From the NCBI RefSeq assembly GCF_016086655.4, contig NC_092584.1, positions 11,955,907 through 12,019,906 of the forward strand: a DNA stretch of 64,000 nt. Reading direction: 5' to 3'. The stretch is from Lepeophtheirus salmonis. Taxonomy: Eukaryota > Arthropoda > Copepoda > Siphonostomatoida > Caligidae. Shown here piece by piece: positions 45,641 through 58,851 of this stretch. The translations under genes were made by a program, and so were the position numbers. Position 1 is the stretch's first letter; every line of letters starts with the position of its first letter. Below the pieces are notes generated by a model, which was given only the letters and a program-made list of their open reading frames with translations, did not search any database and had not been told where the DNA came from.

Positions 45641-48450
45641 GTTAATTTTATTCTCAAAATATAGGGGGGGAGGACCCTACTAAGTTTTTATTTTACCTAT
45701 TAGGACCAGTCTTATGCAAATGATCCGTTGATGTGAATAGTCAAGCTTTTCAAAATATTTAACGAAGTAATTACCAATTGGTTTGCTTATAAAACAAAGC
45801 ATATCTCAGTGCTCAACTCAGGTAAAACTTTAATGAAAGCTTTCACTCTTGATGTCTTAACGACTCATTAGGCATTTGCTCTATCGAGGGATCAATTATT
45901 ATCCCTTCTGTTGCCGATTGGTTCATTCTATGCATTGCTATCAGTATGACTTTATCCTGACTCGAGTCTTAAGTCACCATCACCGATAACAATACAAAAC
46001 AACATCAACTTTTTTATATAATTGATCGTGTTATTGACAAAGTTAAAAAGTACCAAGTTGATTCCTTCCTACAAATTTTGGTCCTAAAATACATTAAATG
46101 AATACTAATGTCCTTCTCTTGTTAGTGTATCTTACAATAAGCAACATGCACGTCGAGCTATTTTCTTCATTCACAACCTCTACTGAAAAAAGGAATGGAA
46201 ATTTAAAAAAATCATATGCATTTAGCATTCTATATTTTTTTATTACCGACTGTTGATCATTATTTGTGAATTTATTATTTAGATATTCTCATAGGGAAAT
46301 CAATTGAAGTTCTTCATTTATATAAATTTATAACAAAATCTTATCGAATACCCGAATAATACATAGAGTCAGCTGCTTTAAATTATACAAGAGTTAACTC
46401 ATCAAATTAATGAAAATATTTTAAATGAAAATATATTATATCTTTGTTTACCTCAAAAAATACTATACGTAGTAAACACCTTACATAAAAAAAGAACAAG
46501 GAAGAACCACCAAAAAATAACTGAAATGCTACCCTAATAAAAATTGCAAAATGTCCAAATAGTTCTTAGAAAAGACATAACTATAACAAGAATAAAGTTG
46601 CATTAAGCCAGACTGGACGTTACAAGAGCATATTAAAAATATACGTTAGTTTGTAGAGTGTAAATACCTATTCTTTAACCGTTGTCCAAAGAGGCCCAAA
46701 ATCAGGTAGTAATCAGTAAACCAAGGATTTTTGAGGGATTTCTCAATCACTCACAAATTACTCAATTTGACCTTATTGAGGCAAATTGATTGATTTACTA
46801 CTTTTGTAAATTTAAATTGATTGTAAATTGCTCATTTTTCTGACCTGGTATGAAAGAAATAAAGAAATTTTTGGTTCTAGTTAGAATACACAACTACTTT
46901 TAATGATTCTTTGATTATCTTTTTGGAGGGAAAATCCAACTGCATAAACCCTCTTTCATTAGGTTCTCCTTTTGGAGGTAAAACTATTGTTATCACGAAA
47001 TCAGGGGTTTGGTTACCTACATCATCGTATATGTGAGGGAGCCAGACTTTGAATACAGCTAATTAAATAAAAGATAAATTTGCCGGAAATACACTATCAA
47101 ATAATTTCTCTTGAATCTTTCTCAAAAGGATAAATATTTTTGCACCAAATTGTGAGAGCCTGATCTTCCATGCAAGCAAAAGGTTGAACGTATAATCATC
47201 ACAATGATGGTGAGATTCCTCAATTGAACAAGTCTCCCGAAGGTCATGCCAACTTCAAATTTGCTTCAAATACTAATGTGGACATCTTTAGTATGTTAAA
47301 AACTACCAATACTAATTAAAGGCAATAGTTAACATAAGAAAATCTTGATTTACCGACATATTATAGAACATTTTGTCAAAAAATTGGGATATATATATAT
47401 AAAAATCTTTACTTTAAATTATCCTTATAAAAAATGTATTTTTCTTTAAATACAAATAGTTCTTTTTTTATGAACTATTGAGTGCTCATTTTTCAAAATT
47501 ATAGGGCTCCTTTTTTTTACTTTTTGGCAAAAAAAAATCTATCTTAATCGGCAAGATCTGTAAATCTATTTTACGGCGTGTCGAGCCTCTTAATACTTGC
47601 AAGGGAGGGCAAATCGAATATAAAATATAGCTAATGTTGATTGTATTTTAACGTATCTAAAATTGGTTATGAGTTGTCTATTCTGGATTCCAAAAAATAT
47701 AACATTTTTCGTGATTTAATCATGCTACAGCATGCTACAGCAAGTTTTGGGTAAGCATTCTTTAGTATTAAAGTAAGTCCATGTGAATTATATTATTGAA
47801 AACAGTAAAATATTATCAACTGTGAATACTTACAACGCCTACTGATATTATATAAAAAGTAATTATGATACGTTCAAATGTGATAAGTAATTCAGAAATG
47901 CATTTTTGATATGTTATTCTTATAATTTATAAAGGAATCTAACACGATACTAGGAAATATTCTTCCATGACACAACCGTATAAAATAACTTATTGTCTGC
48001 AAATAGTTTAAATGAGTCCAAGAAAAATAGTCGTTCTAAAAATCTTTGTATATTTTTGCATTTGATTTTAAAACTATCTATGTTTGTAGTATGCTGGACA
48101 GAGGGAACTTCAGCTTGGTTAAAAATAGCCTCATAACTATGTATTAGTAAATAATGAAAATCATTTATCGAATTATACATACTTGAAAATAAAATAATGG
48201 ATAGGAAATCTTTTATAGTTCATTCAAGGAATTAGCATTTGAAACCATATACATACATATAATGCTTCCCTCAATAAATTCAAAGTCAAGGCTCATGGTC
48301 GATATATATATAATTCACCAACAATAGTAAAGAACGGGTTTTATTTTATTTTCTTCAAATGGAGAAGAGAGCGGTTGGTTGCTGTTTGTCCACTTCGTAG
48401 TCTTAATAATTAAACGATTTATTAAAAAAAAGAGCTCATAGGAAGGAATG
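45641..48450. other. Intergenic before the B array
   Basis: No gene is called. At 47,195-47,335 a 42-codon frame reads SPEGHANFKFASNTN, faintly like the lead-in of an RR domain, but there is no RR core. A minus-strand frame of 76 codons at 47,950-48,180 has no recognisable domain. Confidence 0.45.
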
Positions 48451-48460
48451 TGTACGTGCG

Positions 48461-48498
48461 TATATAAAGATAAGGTATTTCATGAATTCAACATCAGT
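48461..48498 (+). promoter_or_regulatory. Core promoter of gene B1
   Basis: TATATAAA at 48,461-48,468 and ACATCAGTT with TCAGT at 48,494-48,498. Spacing to the initiator A (48,496) is 35 nt from the first T, or 33 from the inner TATAAA. The surrounding sequence is unrelated to the promoters of B2 and B3. Confidence 0.75.
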
Positions 48499-48534
48499 TG
48501 CAATTTCCAGCATTGACAATCAACAACACCAAAA

Positions 48535-49286
48535 ATGAAATATTTTGTAAGTCGACCTAAAATATACTCTTTAATGAGGGAATTCATCCAACACTAAATG
48601 TTTGCTTTTTATAGGCTCTTTGTACCTTAGTTCTCTGTTCCGCCATCAGTATTGATGCTGGAGTATTCTCCAGAAGAGCTGGTCGTAACTCACCTCCAAT
48701 CAGCTCATACGGAGCTGGACAAGTAGGAGCCGCTTCATCCTTTAACCAAGTCACAACCTCATTCGGTGGATCCGCTGGAGGAGCTTCATCTGGACCCGCT
48801 GCCCCCGTTGTTGCTATCATCAGTGAATCTAACAATGCTCCCGGAACTCTTGGAGACAACAGCGACTTTGACAACTCTTTCGAATCCGAAAATGGTATCA
48901 GACAAGAATCTTCTGGGTCCACTGTCAGCATTGGAGAAGATTCAGTCGTTGTTATGAAGGGATCTTACGAATACATTGGGGATGATGGTCAAACATACGT
49001 CGTCGACTGGATTGCTGATGAGAATGGTTTCCAACCCTCTGCTGCTCATCTCCCCAAGGAAGTCCCAATCCCCTTCCCCGAAATTGCTGAAGCCGTCGAA
49101 GCTCAAATCGCTTTTGCTGCCCAAGAAGATGCTGCCGCTGGAGGATCTAGCTTCAATGGTGGATTCCAAGGACAATCCAGTGGATTCCAAGGACAATCCA
49201 GTGGATTCTCAGGACTTGGACAACAAAACTTTGCTTCTTCGAACCAAGTACAATCTTCAGCTCCTTTGACCAGTTATGGTGGTTAA
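48535..49286 (+). CDS. Cuticle protein B1, RR-1 type with two GFQGQSS repeats
   Basis: Exon 1 is 48,535-48,546 (M-K-Y-F), intron 48,547-48,614 (68 bp, GTAAGT...TATAG), exon 2 48,615-49,286. Exon 2 has no start codon until deep inside the RR domain at 48,954, so the gene is visible only through splicing; the frame is open throughout. The product is 227 residues. The signal peptide is MKYFALCTLVLCSAISIDA. A short Gly/Ser linker follows, then the RR-1 core at about 118-153, two GFQGQSS units, and the B-type C-terminus ending SAPLTSYGG. It lacks 12 linker residues (a GSSFGGS-type repeat) found in B2 and B3. The promoter, leader, exon 1 and intron are unrelated to those of B2/B3, while exon 2 is nearly identical. 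A possible ATTAAA signal lies at 49,397 and AATAAA at 49,630. Confidence 0.9.
49161..49202 (+). repeat. 21-bp coding repeat, 2 units (gene B1)
   Basis: Two identical units encoding GFQGQSS. Confidence 0.92.
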
Positions 49287-52200
49287 TTAACCAAAAGACA
49301 AAACTATCTTCTCCTCACTTTTGGCATTATTACCTAGAATTGAGTTGACCATCAGTATTTACGCTTAAAATTTGAAACTATCTTACTTTTCAAAATATTA
49401 AAAATGAAATGTATATTATGTATTTAAACATTCAATGTATTATGTATATCGAAATGTATAAATTACCAACATTATTACAAAACTCACTCAATTTTTCAAG
49501 TACATCAATTCAAGTTCGAGTCAAGTTTGAATCATAATCTAAGTCTAGTCATTACACTAGGAGTGTGAGTCGTATCTATAGTTAGAGTTTGTACCATCCC
49601 TTAATTGTACACTTTAGACACTCTTGGAAAATAAATGTCTTCTGTAAGGATGATCAATCCCCATTGTGTTGGGGTTTATTTAATATTTTCCTCAAGCGTT
49701 CCACACGAACATCCATTTGATTTGAGCTATTAGAGGGATTTTAATATACCTAAGAGATCTTCTTTCAGAACATTGGAGGGCTTCATTGCCTGTAAACTTG
49801 CTCACCTGCATTTTCCTGTCAAACTATGACATGTACATAGTTTTGATTGAACTCAGACCTATGTTTACATGTGTATAAGGTAAGTTTTATAACTTATAGG
49901 CTATTTCTTGTGGCCTGTTCCATTATCCACAAGCTTTCTGATCTTGTTCTCAGTATGAAGGCTTACTTTCAGCCTCTTGACAATCACAGAGTTGATATGT
50001 GACAATCTCTAATCTTTTTACTTTCATTTTTATTTATTATTAACATATAAAAATATATGCCACGTTTGAGTTTTTTTTTTAAATCCAGCACCTGCTGATT
50101 TAATTGGAAATATTTGATTGAAACTGTACAAAAACTCTTAAATCATTGTCATATATATTGTTAAAGATTTTTCAAACACCCTCCATATAATTCAATGCAT
50201 CCGTAAATATCCTTACCAAAGTATTTAAAGAAGTTGTGAATGTGGGAAAAATTTGTTCATAACCTCATATTGTCATCGTAATATCGTTAAAATCTGCATA
50301 TTTAAATTCGGCATTAATGACTTTTTCATAAACTTCTATTCTTGCTATACCATATCAAAAAATCGAATTTGATTTTCTTCACGTAATTTTTGCCTTCTAT
50401 AAGTATTCATAGTTTTAAAAATACTGTAAGACTTTTCAACGTACAAATACATAGTTAAAGCAAATTTGGTGCTGGGAAAAATCTCCATGAGTCACCTGAA
50501 GGCATCTCATCATCACCACCCCTGATTTTTTTTTTGTTTGTTTAAATGGAACATCAGGATTTCACCATTTGGTTCATAAGTTTTCTTCCTATCTTGTAAG
50601 ACTCAACCGTCAATTTATCGTCAAATTTCCAATTGATCTCATTGGCTATTGTCAGAATTTGGCTTTCTCACATATCATTTTACGTAATCATTACCTTAGT
50701 TTCATATACATAGTTTGAACTAGACAAAGATTTTTTTTTTCAATGGCTTTCCACCCAATGAAGGAGATTTTTTTTGCAATGGATTATCCTTTCATACTTA
50801 TCTTCAAAGAATCATCAATCTAAATTAAAACCTATTTTTCTAAATTTATTTTAATAACAGTTTATAAAAATGAGCAATTTTTTGAGCGATTGCTCACAAA
50901 CCCTAAGTCTATCATTGATTCAGATTTATCTAGGTAAATAGGTAAAAATAAATGGAACTTAAAATAGAAGCATATATTATTTGGCTAAATTCATATGACT
51001 TACTTTTATTCTATATTGTAGAATCCATGTAAATTTGTAGATAAATAGTTGGGTATTAGTAGAAAATTAAAAATGTCGTAGTTTCGTTATGGGGCATGCA
51101 CATACTAAGTAGGCAAGTTTATTACATTTTTTGTCCTTCTAAAATACCCCACCCCTCTTACAGCCATAGCTGATTGAGCTCCAAGATAACCCAATCAATA
51201 AATATGTACTGTATGACTAGAGAATTTAGTTAGTATGAAAATGTTTAGTTTCTGGATGTAATTCGACTCCAAAAATCATTGTGGAAGACACAGTTGATGC
51301 AAACACCCTCTATAAATATTGTTGGCAAAAATACAAGCAGTAAAATTGTCGGTGGTGAAAAAATTTGTGGCAAAATTTACAGTCTCCAAAAGAAATTATT
51401 CATATTTGTATACTTCTGGACGCTGGTGTCCTTCTAGGGAAGTTTTTGACTGATGTATCAATTGGTATATTACATTTTTCTTCTGTGTAATATTTTTTAT
51501 TGTCGTGATGACATTTTGATACTTTCAGCTGAATTAAATTATAAAACTCACTACTAGTGATTAAATCTTTACTCATCATGATGAAGGTAATAGTATAGAC
51601 AAAGGAGATACTGATCATTTTTTGTATGATTTAAATATGATATTTTTGTTGTTAAAGAGATTTCAAGAAAAAAAAATCATACAAATTTGTTTTTAAAACA
51701 ATCTAGTTTATAAAAAAATAAAAAAGTAGATTACAAAACAAAAACAATAATTAAGTGAATTAAATTGCTCCAATAAAGCAACAGCATCCCTTCCGAATAA
51801 AAACGACTATCTGAGGGGATATTTATATAAATAAAAGCTCTATTGAGTTCGTCGAAATCGTTTATCAAATGTACAAATTGATAAACATAATGATGGCCCA
51901 TACTAGGATTGATAGCCGTAACTTTACAAAAAAATTGAGCACAATATGTGTATTGTGCAAGAGAAAATATCATTTTTGTTATATACATATATGACTTCTG
52001 ATGTACCGGTATTTTTCCTGAAAGATACAAATTGCATTCAAAAATATCACTTGTAAAATTATTTGTGGAATATAATTATGAGTTTATAGATACACTTTTA
52101 ATATAATTGACATTAATAAGTTAATGTTTACTTTTAAATTTTGATTTAAGAAGATATAAAAGATAGTGCCCCCATATTTTGGAGAATGTGGATCGAAAAA

Positions 52201-53600
52201 AATAAAGTTCATAACTTTGTGTAATGTAAGTATGCTTCTAAAGAACTCAATAATCAACATTCGACAAAAAATACTTAACTCTGTCATGTTGTATGGGGTT
52301 GAAAGAGTTAAGTGCGTTGAATAAACTTAACCAAAGAGAAAACAACAACATTGGTTTTTATGAAATGTAGAGTTAAAACTTCATGATCTTTACTTTAAGG
52401 TATGATGCTCCTAAAAGGTATGCTCCATATTGACCAATACTATACATGTCAACTAAACTTCTTGATGCTCCTAGAACTAAAAGGTTTTAATACCTATACA
52501 ATTATTTCTACATATATATAATCCATATTGACCATTACAAGTGATATGATGTAGTAATAACTACTTGTCTAATGTTTGAAGTATCCCCATTTTCTTGTAT
52601 TCACGTCTGTTGATATCTTTAGATTTTAATATTCGATTAAATTTCGGGTTCCTAAACTAATTCAGATGACCTCCAATGAAGATATAGAGAGTGTATGTTT
52701 GCTATAGATAATATATTTTTTTATTACTAGGAGTGAGTATTAAACAATTATACAAGCATTTGAAGATACGAAATATATTTTATGTCTTTATTCGTAAGAG
52801 TTTGAACACCCAAAGCTGGTTCAAGTTTTGCATCTCTTCAAATTATGCAAGTTTACTTGGTACTTTGGATACAGGTCTAAAAACCCACTATTTTCTCTTA
52901 TCTGAGCACCATTGTTTTAAGTATTACTCAAAATTTTGGTAACTAACTTTTTTTTTTTTTTCAAATGCCATAGTATCTTCAATGATGATGTAGCTCATTA
53001 GATATGCTTATAATGATAAAAACAAGATATCTCCTATATTTAACGAAAACTACCATTCATTTGAAAATATAAATACTTATAGAAAATAATTTTACAATTA
53101 CGTTAATTTTATCAAAACATTACGGCTGGCAATTTAGTCTTAATTTTGACATTCCGTATCAAAGAATGAATCTACATAAAAAATGACCTTTAAAATTAAA
53201 CACTAATTAAATTAAATATTTTAATTACATCATAATTTTTCAACGTGATTGCATTTACATAAATTTAATTGTCTTCCAAAAAATAATATTTGTAAAATAC
53301 TTATTCCTCTTTGAGGCTGAAATGAATGTTGAAAATAACTTGTTGACCAATGTTAAACGTTCATAATATATCAATAAGCAAATTTCAATGAACTAGAATA
53401 TATGGACACTTAAACGGAATGTGAAGAAATTGAAAGAAAAATTAACTAAAATTATATCAATGATAGTTTACGGACGATATGTTCTATTATAAATAAAAAA
53501 ACGCATTTACTACACGTTTTATTTTTTGAGGGGGGGAGGGAGGGCGTAAACAGGTTTACTAGACATGAACAGTCAAACAAAAATGCCCTTTTTGAATGCG
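49287..53600. repeat. B-array intergenic unit, copy 1
   Basis: No gene. Nearly identical to 54,544-58,780. The repeated block runs from early exon 2 of B1 through this spacer to the promoter and first exon of B2, about 5.14 kb. Compared with copy 2 it has about 130 extra bp near 50,520-50,655, lacks about 70 bp present at 56,371-56,441, and has an unrelated segment at about 52,060-52,180 where copy 2 has 57,270-57,360. Open frames such as 51,731-52,030 (minus) occur in both copies but look fortuitous. Confidence 0.85.
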
Positions 53601-53617
53601 AATAATAATCAAAAGAG

Positions 53618-53654
53618 TATAAAAACATTGACGAAGCAGGAGTTTGACATCAGT
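53618..53654 (+). promoter_or_regulatory. Core promoter of gene B2
   Basis: TATAAAAA at 53,618-53,625 and TCAGT at 53,650-53,654, spacing 34 nt to the initiator A. The leader is 29 nt. A G-rich run (GAGGGGGGGAGGGAGGG) lies about 90 bp upstream, at 53,529-53,545, and is kept in B3. Confidence 0.8.
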
Positions 53655-53680
53655 TCATATTTGAAGATCCAACTTAAAAG

Positions 53681-54543
53681 ATGAAGAGTTTTGTATGATC
53701 TAATTATGACAAATCAATGATACATTATTCAATTATTAATTTTTTTATTAGGTTGTTTCTGCATTGGTACTCTGCTCCGCTATCAGTATTGATGCTGGAG
53801 TATTCTCCAGAAGAACTGGTCGTAACTCACCTCCAATCAGCTCATACGGAGCTGGACAAGTAGGAGCCGCTTCATCCTTTAACCAAGTCACATCCTCATT
53901 CGGTGGATCTGGTTCATCCTTCGGAGGATCATCTTTCGGTGGATCCGCTGGAGGAGCTTCATCTGGACCCGCTGCCCCCGTTGTTGCTATCATCAGTGAA
54001 TCTAACAATGCTCCCGGAACTCTTGGAGACAACAGCGACTTTGATAACTCTTTCGAATCCGAAAATGGTATCAGACAAGAATCTTCTGGGTCCACTGTCA
54101 GCATTGGAGAAGATTCAGTCGTTGTTATGAAGGGATCTTACGAATACATTGGGGATGATGGTCAAACATACGTCGTTGACTGGATCGCTGATGAGAATGG
54201 TTTCCAACCCTCTGCTGCTCATCTCCCCAAGGAAGTCCCAATCCCCTTCCCCGAAATTGCTGAAGCTGTCGAAGCTCAAATCGCTTTTGCTGCCCAAGAA
54301 GATGCTGCTGCTGGAGGATCTAGCTTCAATGGTGGATTCCAAGGACAATCCAGTGGATTCCAAGGACAATCCAGTGGATTCCAAGGACAATCCAGTGGAT
54401 TCCAAGGACAATCCAGTGGATTCCAAGGACAATCCAGTGGATTCCAAGGACAATCCAGTGGATTCTCAGGACTTGGACAACAAAACTTTGCTTCTTCGAA
54501 CCAAGTACAATCTTCAGCTCCTTTGACCAGTTATGGTGGTTAA
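53681..54543 (+). CDS. Cuticle protein B2, RR-1 type with six GFQGQSS repeats
   Basis: Exon 1 is 53,681-53,692 (M-K-S-F), intron 53,693-53,751 (59 bp, GTATGA...TTATTAG), exon 2 53,752-54,543. The product is 267 residues. The signal peptide is MKSFVVSALVLCSAISIDA. The linker holds three GSSFGGS-type units. The SNNAPGTLGDNSDF lead-in precedes the RR-1 core at about 130-166 (GSYEYIGDDGQTYVVDWIAD then ENGFQPSAAHLPKE). Six GFQGQSS units occupy 199-240, followed by a Gln/Ser-rich end (GLGQQNF...SYGG). Compared with the A genes the RR core is unchanged, whereas the signal peptide, linker and C-terminus differ, so the two arrays diverged outside the domain. A candidate ATTAAA signal is at 54,654. Confidence 0.93.
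54334..54459 (+). repeat. 21-bp coding minisatellite, 6 units (gene B2)
   Basis: Six units of GFQGQSS that are identical at the DNA level by eye, unlike the mixed silent variants in A1. This indicates recent expansion. Confidence 0.95.
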
Positions 54544-57500
54544 TTAACCAAAAGACAAAACTATCTTCTCCTCACTTTTGGCATTATTACCTAGAATTGA
54601 GTTGACCATCAGTATTTACGCTTAAAATTTGAAATTATCTTACTTTTCAAAATATTAAAAATGAAATATATATTATGTATTTAAACATTCAATGTATTAT
54701 GTATATCGAAATGTATAAATTACCAACATTATTACAAAACTCACTCAATTTTTCAAGTCCATCAATTCAAGTTCGAGTCAAGTTTGAATCATAATCCAAG
54801 TCTAGTCATTACACTAGGAGTGTGAGTCGTATCTATAGTTATAGTTTGTACCGTCCCTTAATTGTACACTTTAGATACTTTTGGAATATAAATGTCTTCT
54901 GTAAGGATGATCAATCACCATTGTGTTGGGGTTTATTTAATATTTTCCTCAAGTGTTCCACACGAACATCCATTTGATTTGAGCTATTAGAGGGATTTTA
55001 ATATACCTCAGAGATCTTCTTTCAGAACATTGGAGGGCTTCATTGCCTGTAAACTTGCTCACCTGCATCTTCCTGTCAAACTATGACATGTACATAGTTT
55101 TGTTTGAACTCAGACTATGTTTACTAGTGTATAAGGTAAGTTTTATAACTTATAGGCTATTTCTTGTGGCCTGTTCCATTATCCACAAGCTTTCTGATCT
55201 TGTTCTCAGTATGAAGGCTTACTTTCAGCCTCTTAACAATCACAGAGTTGATATGTGACAATCTCGAATCTTTTTACTTTCATATTTATTTATTATTAAC
55301 ATATAAAAATATATGCCACGTCTGAGTTTTTTTTTTAAATCCAGCACCTGCTGATTTAATTGGAAATACTTGATGGAAACTCTACAAAAACTCTTAAATC
55401 ATTGTCATATATATTGTTAAAGATTTTTCAAACACCCTCCATATAATTCAATGCATCCGTAAATATCCTTACCAAAGGATTTAAAGAAGTTGTGAATTGG
55501 GAAAAAATTTGTTCATAACCTCATATTGTCATCGTAAAATAGTTAAAATCTGCATATTTAAATTTGGCATTAATGACTTTTTCATAAACTTCTATTCTTG
55601 CTATACCATATCAAAAAATCAAGATTGATTTTTTTCAGGTAATTTTTACTTACTATAAGTATTCATAGTCTTAAAAATACTATAAGACATAGTTAAAGCA
55701 AATTTGGTACTGGGAAAAATCTCCATGAGTCACCTGAAGGCATCTCATCATCACTAACAATTATTGTCAGAATTTGGCTTTCTCACATATCATTTTACGT
55801 AATCATTACCTTAGTTTCATATACATAGTTTGAACTAGACAAAGATTTTTTTTTTTTCAATGGCTTTCCCACCCAATGAAGGAGATTTTTTTGCAATGAA
55901 TTATCCTTTCATACTTATCTTCAAAGAATCATCGAAGCAGTGATATAATTTAAATTAAAACCTATTTTTCTAAATTTTTTTTTAATAACAGTTTACAAAA
56001 ATGAGCAATTTTTTGAGCGATTGCTCACAAACCCTAAGTCTATCATTGATTCAGATTTATATAGGTAAATAAGTAAAAATAAATGGAACTTAAAATAGAA
56101 GCATATATTATTTGGCTAAATTCATATGACTTACTTTTATTCTATATTGTAGAATCCATGTAAATTTGTAGATAAATAGTTGGGTATTAGTAGAAAATTA
56201 AAAATTTCGTAGTTTTGTTATGCGGCATGCACATACTAAGTAGGCAAGTTTGTTACATTTTTTGTCCTTCTAAAATACCCCACCCCTCTTACTGCCATAG
56301 CACCTTGAACTTCCAAGATAAGCCAATTAATAAATATGTACTATATGACTAGAGAATTTAGTTAGTATGAAAATAAAATTCATATTACAAAGATGTAAAC
56401 TAAATGGTTGTTTTATTTTAAATTTTGACTGTGTCAGATTCAAATGTTTAGTTTCTGGATGTAATTCGACTCCAAAAATCATTGTGGAAGACACAGTTGA
56501 TGCAAACACCCTCTATAAATATTCTTGGCAAAAATACAAGCAGTAAAATTGTCGGTGGTGAAAAAATTTGCGGCAAAATTAACAGTCTCCAAAAGAAATT
56601 ATTCATATTTGTATACTTCTGGACGCTGGTGTCCTTCTTGGGAAGTTTTTGACCAATGTATCAATTGGTATATTACATTTTTCTTCTGCGTAATATTTTT
56701 TATTGTCGTGATGACATTTTGATACTTTCAGCTGAATTAAATTATAAAACTCACTACTGATTAAATCTTTACTCATCATGATGAAGGTAATAGTAGAGAC
56801 AAAGGAGATACTGATTATTTTTTGTATGATTTAAATATGATATTTTTGCTGTTTAAGAGATTTCAAGAAAAAAAAATCATACAAATTCGTTTTTAAAACA
56901 ATCTAATTAATAAAAAAATAAAAAAGTAGATTACAAAAACAATACTTAAGTGCATTAAAATGCTCCAATAAAGCAACAGCATCCCAACCGAATAAAAACG
57001 ACTACCTGAGGGGATATTTATATAAATAAAATCTCTATTGAGTTCCTCGAAATCGTTTATCAAATGTACAAATTGATAAACATAATGATGGCCCATACTA
57101 AGATTGATAGCCAACAAAATAGCCGTAACTTTACAAAAAATTTGAGCACAATATGTGTATTGTGCAAGAGAAAATATCATTTTTGTTATATACATATATG
57201 ACTTCTGATGTATCTGTATTTTTCCTAAAAGCTACAAATTGCATTCAAAAATATCACCTGTAAAATTATAAATGATTTCACAGAAAAAATACAAAAAAAA
57301 AATCTCAAATTAATACAATAACTTATGCTTCGGTACCATCTGTTTTTCAAATAGTCAATGAAGTCCCATATTTTTGGAGAAAGTGGATCGAAAAAAATAA
57401 AGTTCATAACTTTGTGTAATGTAAGTATGATCCTAAAGAACTCAATAATCAACATTCGACAAAAAATACTTAACTCTGTCATGTTGTATGGGGTTGAAAG

Positions 57501-58780
57501 AGTTAAGTGCGTTGAATAAACTTAATCCAAAGAGAAAAAACAACATTGGTTTTTATGAAATGTAGAGTTAAAACTTCATGATGTTGACTTTACGGTATGA
57601 TACTCCTAAAAGGTATGCTCCATATTGACCAATACTATACATGTCGACTAAACTTCTTGATGCTCCTAGAACTACAAGGTTTTAATACCTATACAATTAT
57701 TTCTACATATATATAATCCATATTGACCATTACAAGTGATATGATGTAGTAATAACTACTTGTCTAATGTTTGAAGTATCCCCATTTTCTTGTATTCACG
57801 TCTGTTGATATCTTTAGATTTTAATATTCGATTAAATTTCGGGTTCCTAAACTAATTCAGATGACCTCCAATGAAGATATAAAGAGTGTATGTTTGCTAT
57901 AGATAATATATTTTTTTATTACTAGGAGTGAGTATTAAACAATTATACAAGCATTTGAAGATACGAAATATATTTTATGTCTTTATTCGTAAGAGTTTGA
58001 ACACCCAAAGCTGGTTCAAGTTTTGGATCTTTTCAAATTATGCAAGTTTACTTGGTACTTTGGATACAGGTCTAAAAACCCATTATATCTCTTATCTGAG
58101 TACCAGTGTTTTAAGTATTACTCAAACTATTGTTTACTAATTTTTTTTTTTTTTCAAATGCCATAGTATATTCAATGATGATGTAGCTCATTAGATATGC
58201 TTATAATAATAAAAACAAGATATATCCTTTATTTAACGAAAACTACCATTCATTTGAAAATATAAATACTTATAGAAAATAATTTTACAATTACGTTAAT
58301 TTTATCAAAACATTACGGCTGGCAATTTAGTCTTAATTTTGACATTCCGTATCAAAGAATGAATCTACATAAAAAATGACCTTTAAAATTAAACCCTAAT
58401 AAAATTAAATTTCAACGTGATTGCATTTACATAAATTTAATTGTCTTCCAAAAATAATATTTGTAAAATATCTATTCCTCTTTGAGGCTGAAATGAATGT
58501 TGAAAATAACTTGTTGACCAATGTTAAACGTTCATAATATATCAATAAGCAAATTTCAATGAACTAGAATACATGGACACTTAAACGGAATGTGAAGAAA
58601 TTGAAAGAAAAATTAACTAAAATTATATCAATGATAGTTTACGGACGATATGTTCTATTATAAATAAAAAAACGCATTTACTACACGTTTTATTTTTTGA
58701 GGGGGGGAGGGAGGGCGTAAACAGGTTTACTAGACATGAACAGTCAAACAAAATTGCCCTTTTTGAATGCGAATAATAAT
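54544..58780. repeat. B-array intergenic unit, copy 2
   Basis: Second copy of the B spacer. With exon 2 of B2 and the promoter and exon 1 of B3 it makes a ~5.17 kb unit. The segment at 57,270-57,360 that differs from copy 1 has a counterpart in the diverged third copy (near 62,390-62,470), so copy 2 appears to keep the ancestral state there. Confidence 0.85.
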
Positions 58781-58788
58781 CAAAAGAG

Positions 58789-58825
58789 TATAAAAACATT
58801 GACGAAGCAGGAGTTTGACATCAGT
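58789..58825 (+). promoter_or_regulatory. Core promoter of gene B3
   Basis: TATAAAAA at 58,789-58,796 and TCAGT at 58,821-58,825. Spacing 34 nt; sequence almost identical to the B2 promoter. Confidence 0.8.
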
Positions 58826-58851
58826 TCATATTTGAAGATCCAACTTAAAAG

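Noticed and set aside
47950..48180. 76-codon minus-strand frame
   Set aside because: It looks mildly coding-like, but no domain, start context or duplicate supports it.
51731..52030. Minus-strand frames of about 100 codons in both B spacers (also 56,893-57,195)
   Set aside because: The two spacers are recent duplicates, so both being open carries little weight. A 12-bp difference keeps the frame, but I see no motif, promoter or homolog, and I found no counterpart in the diverged third spacer.
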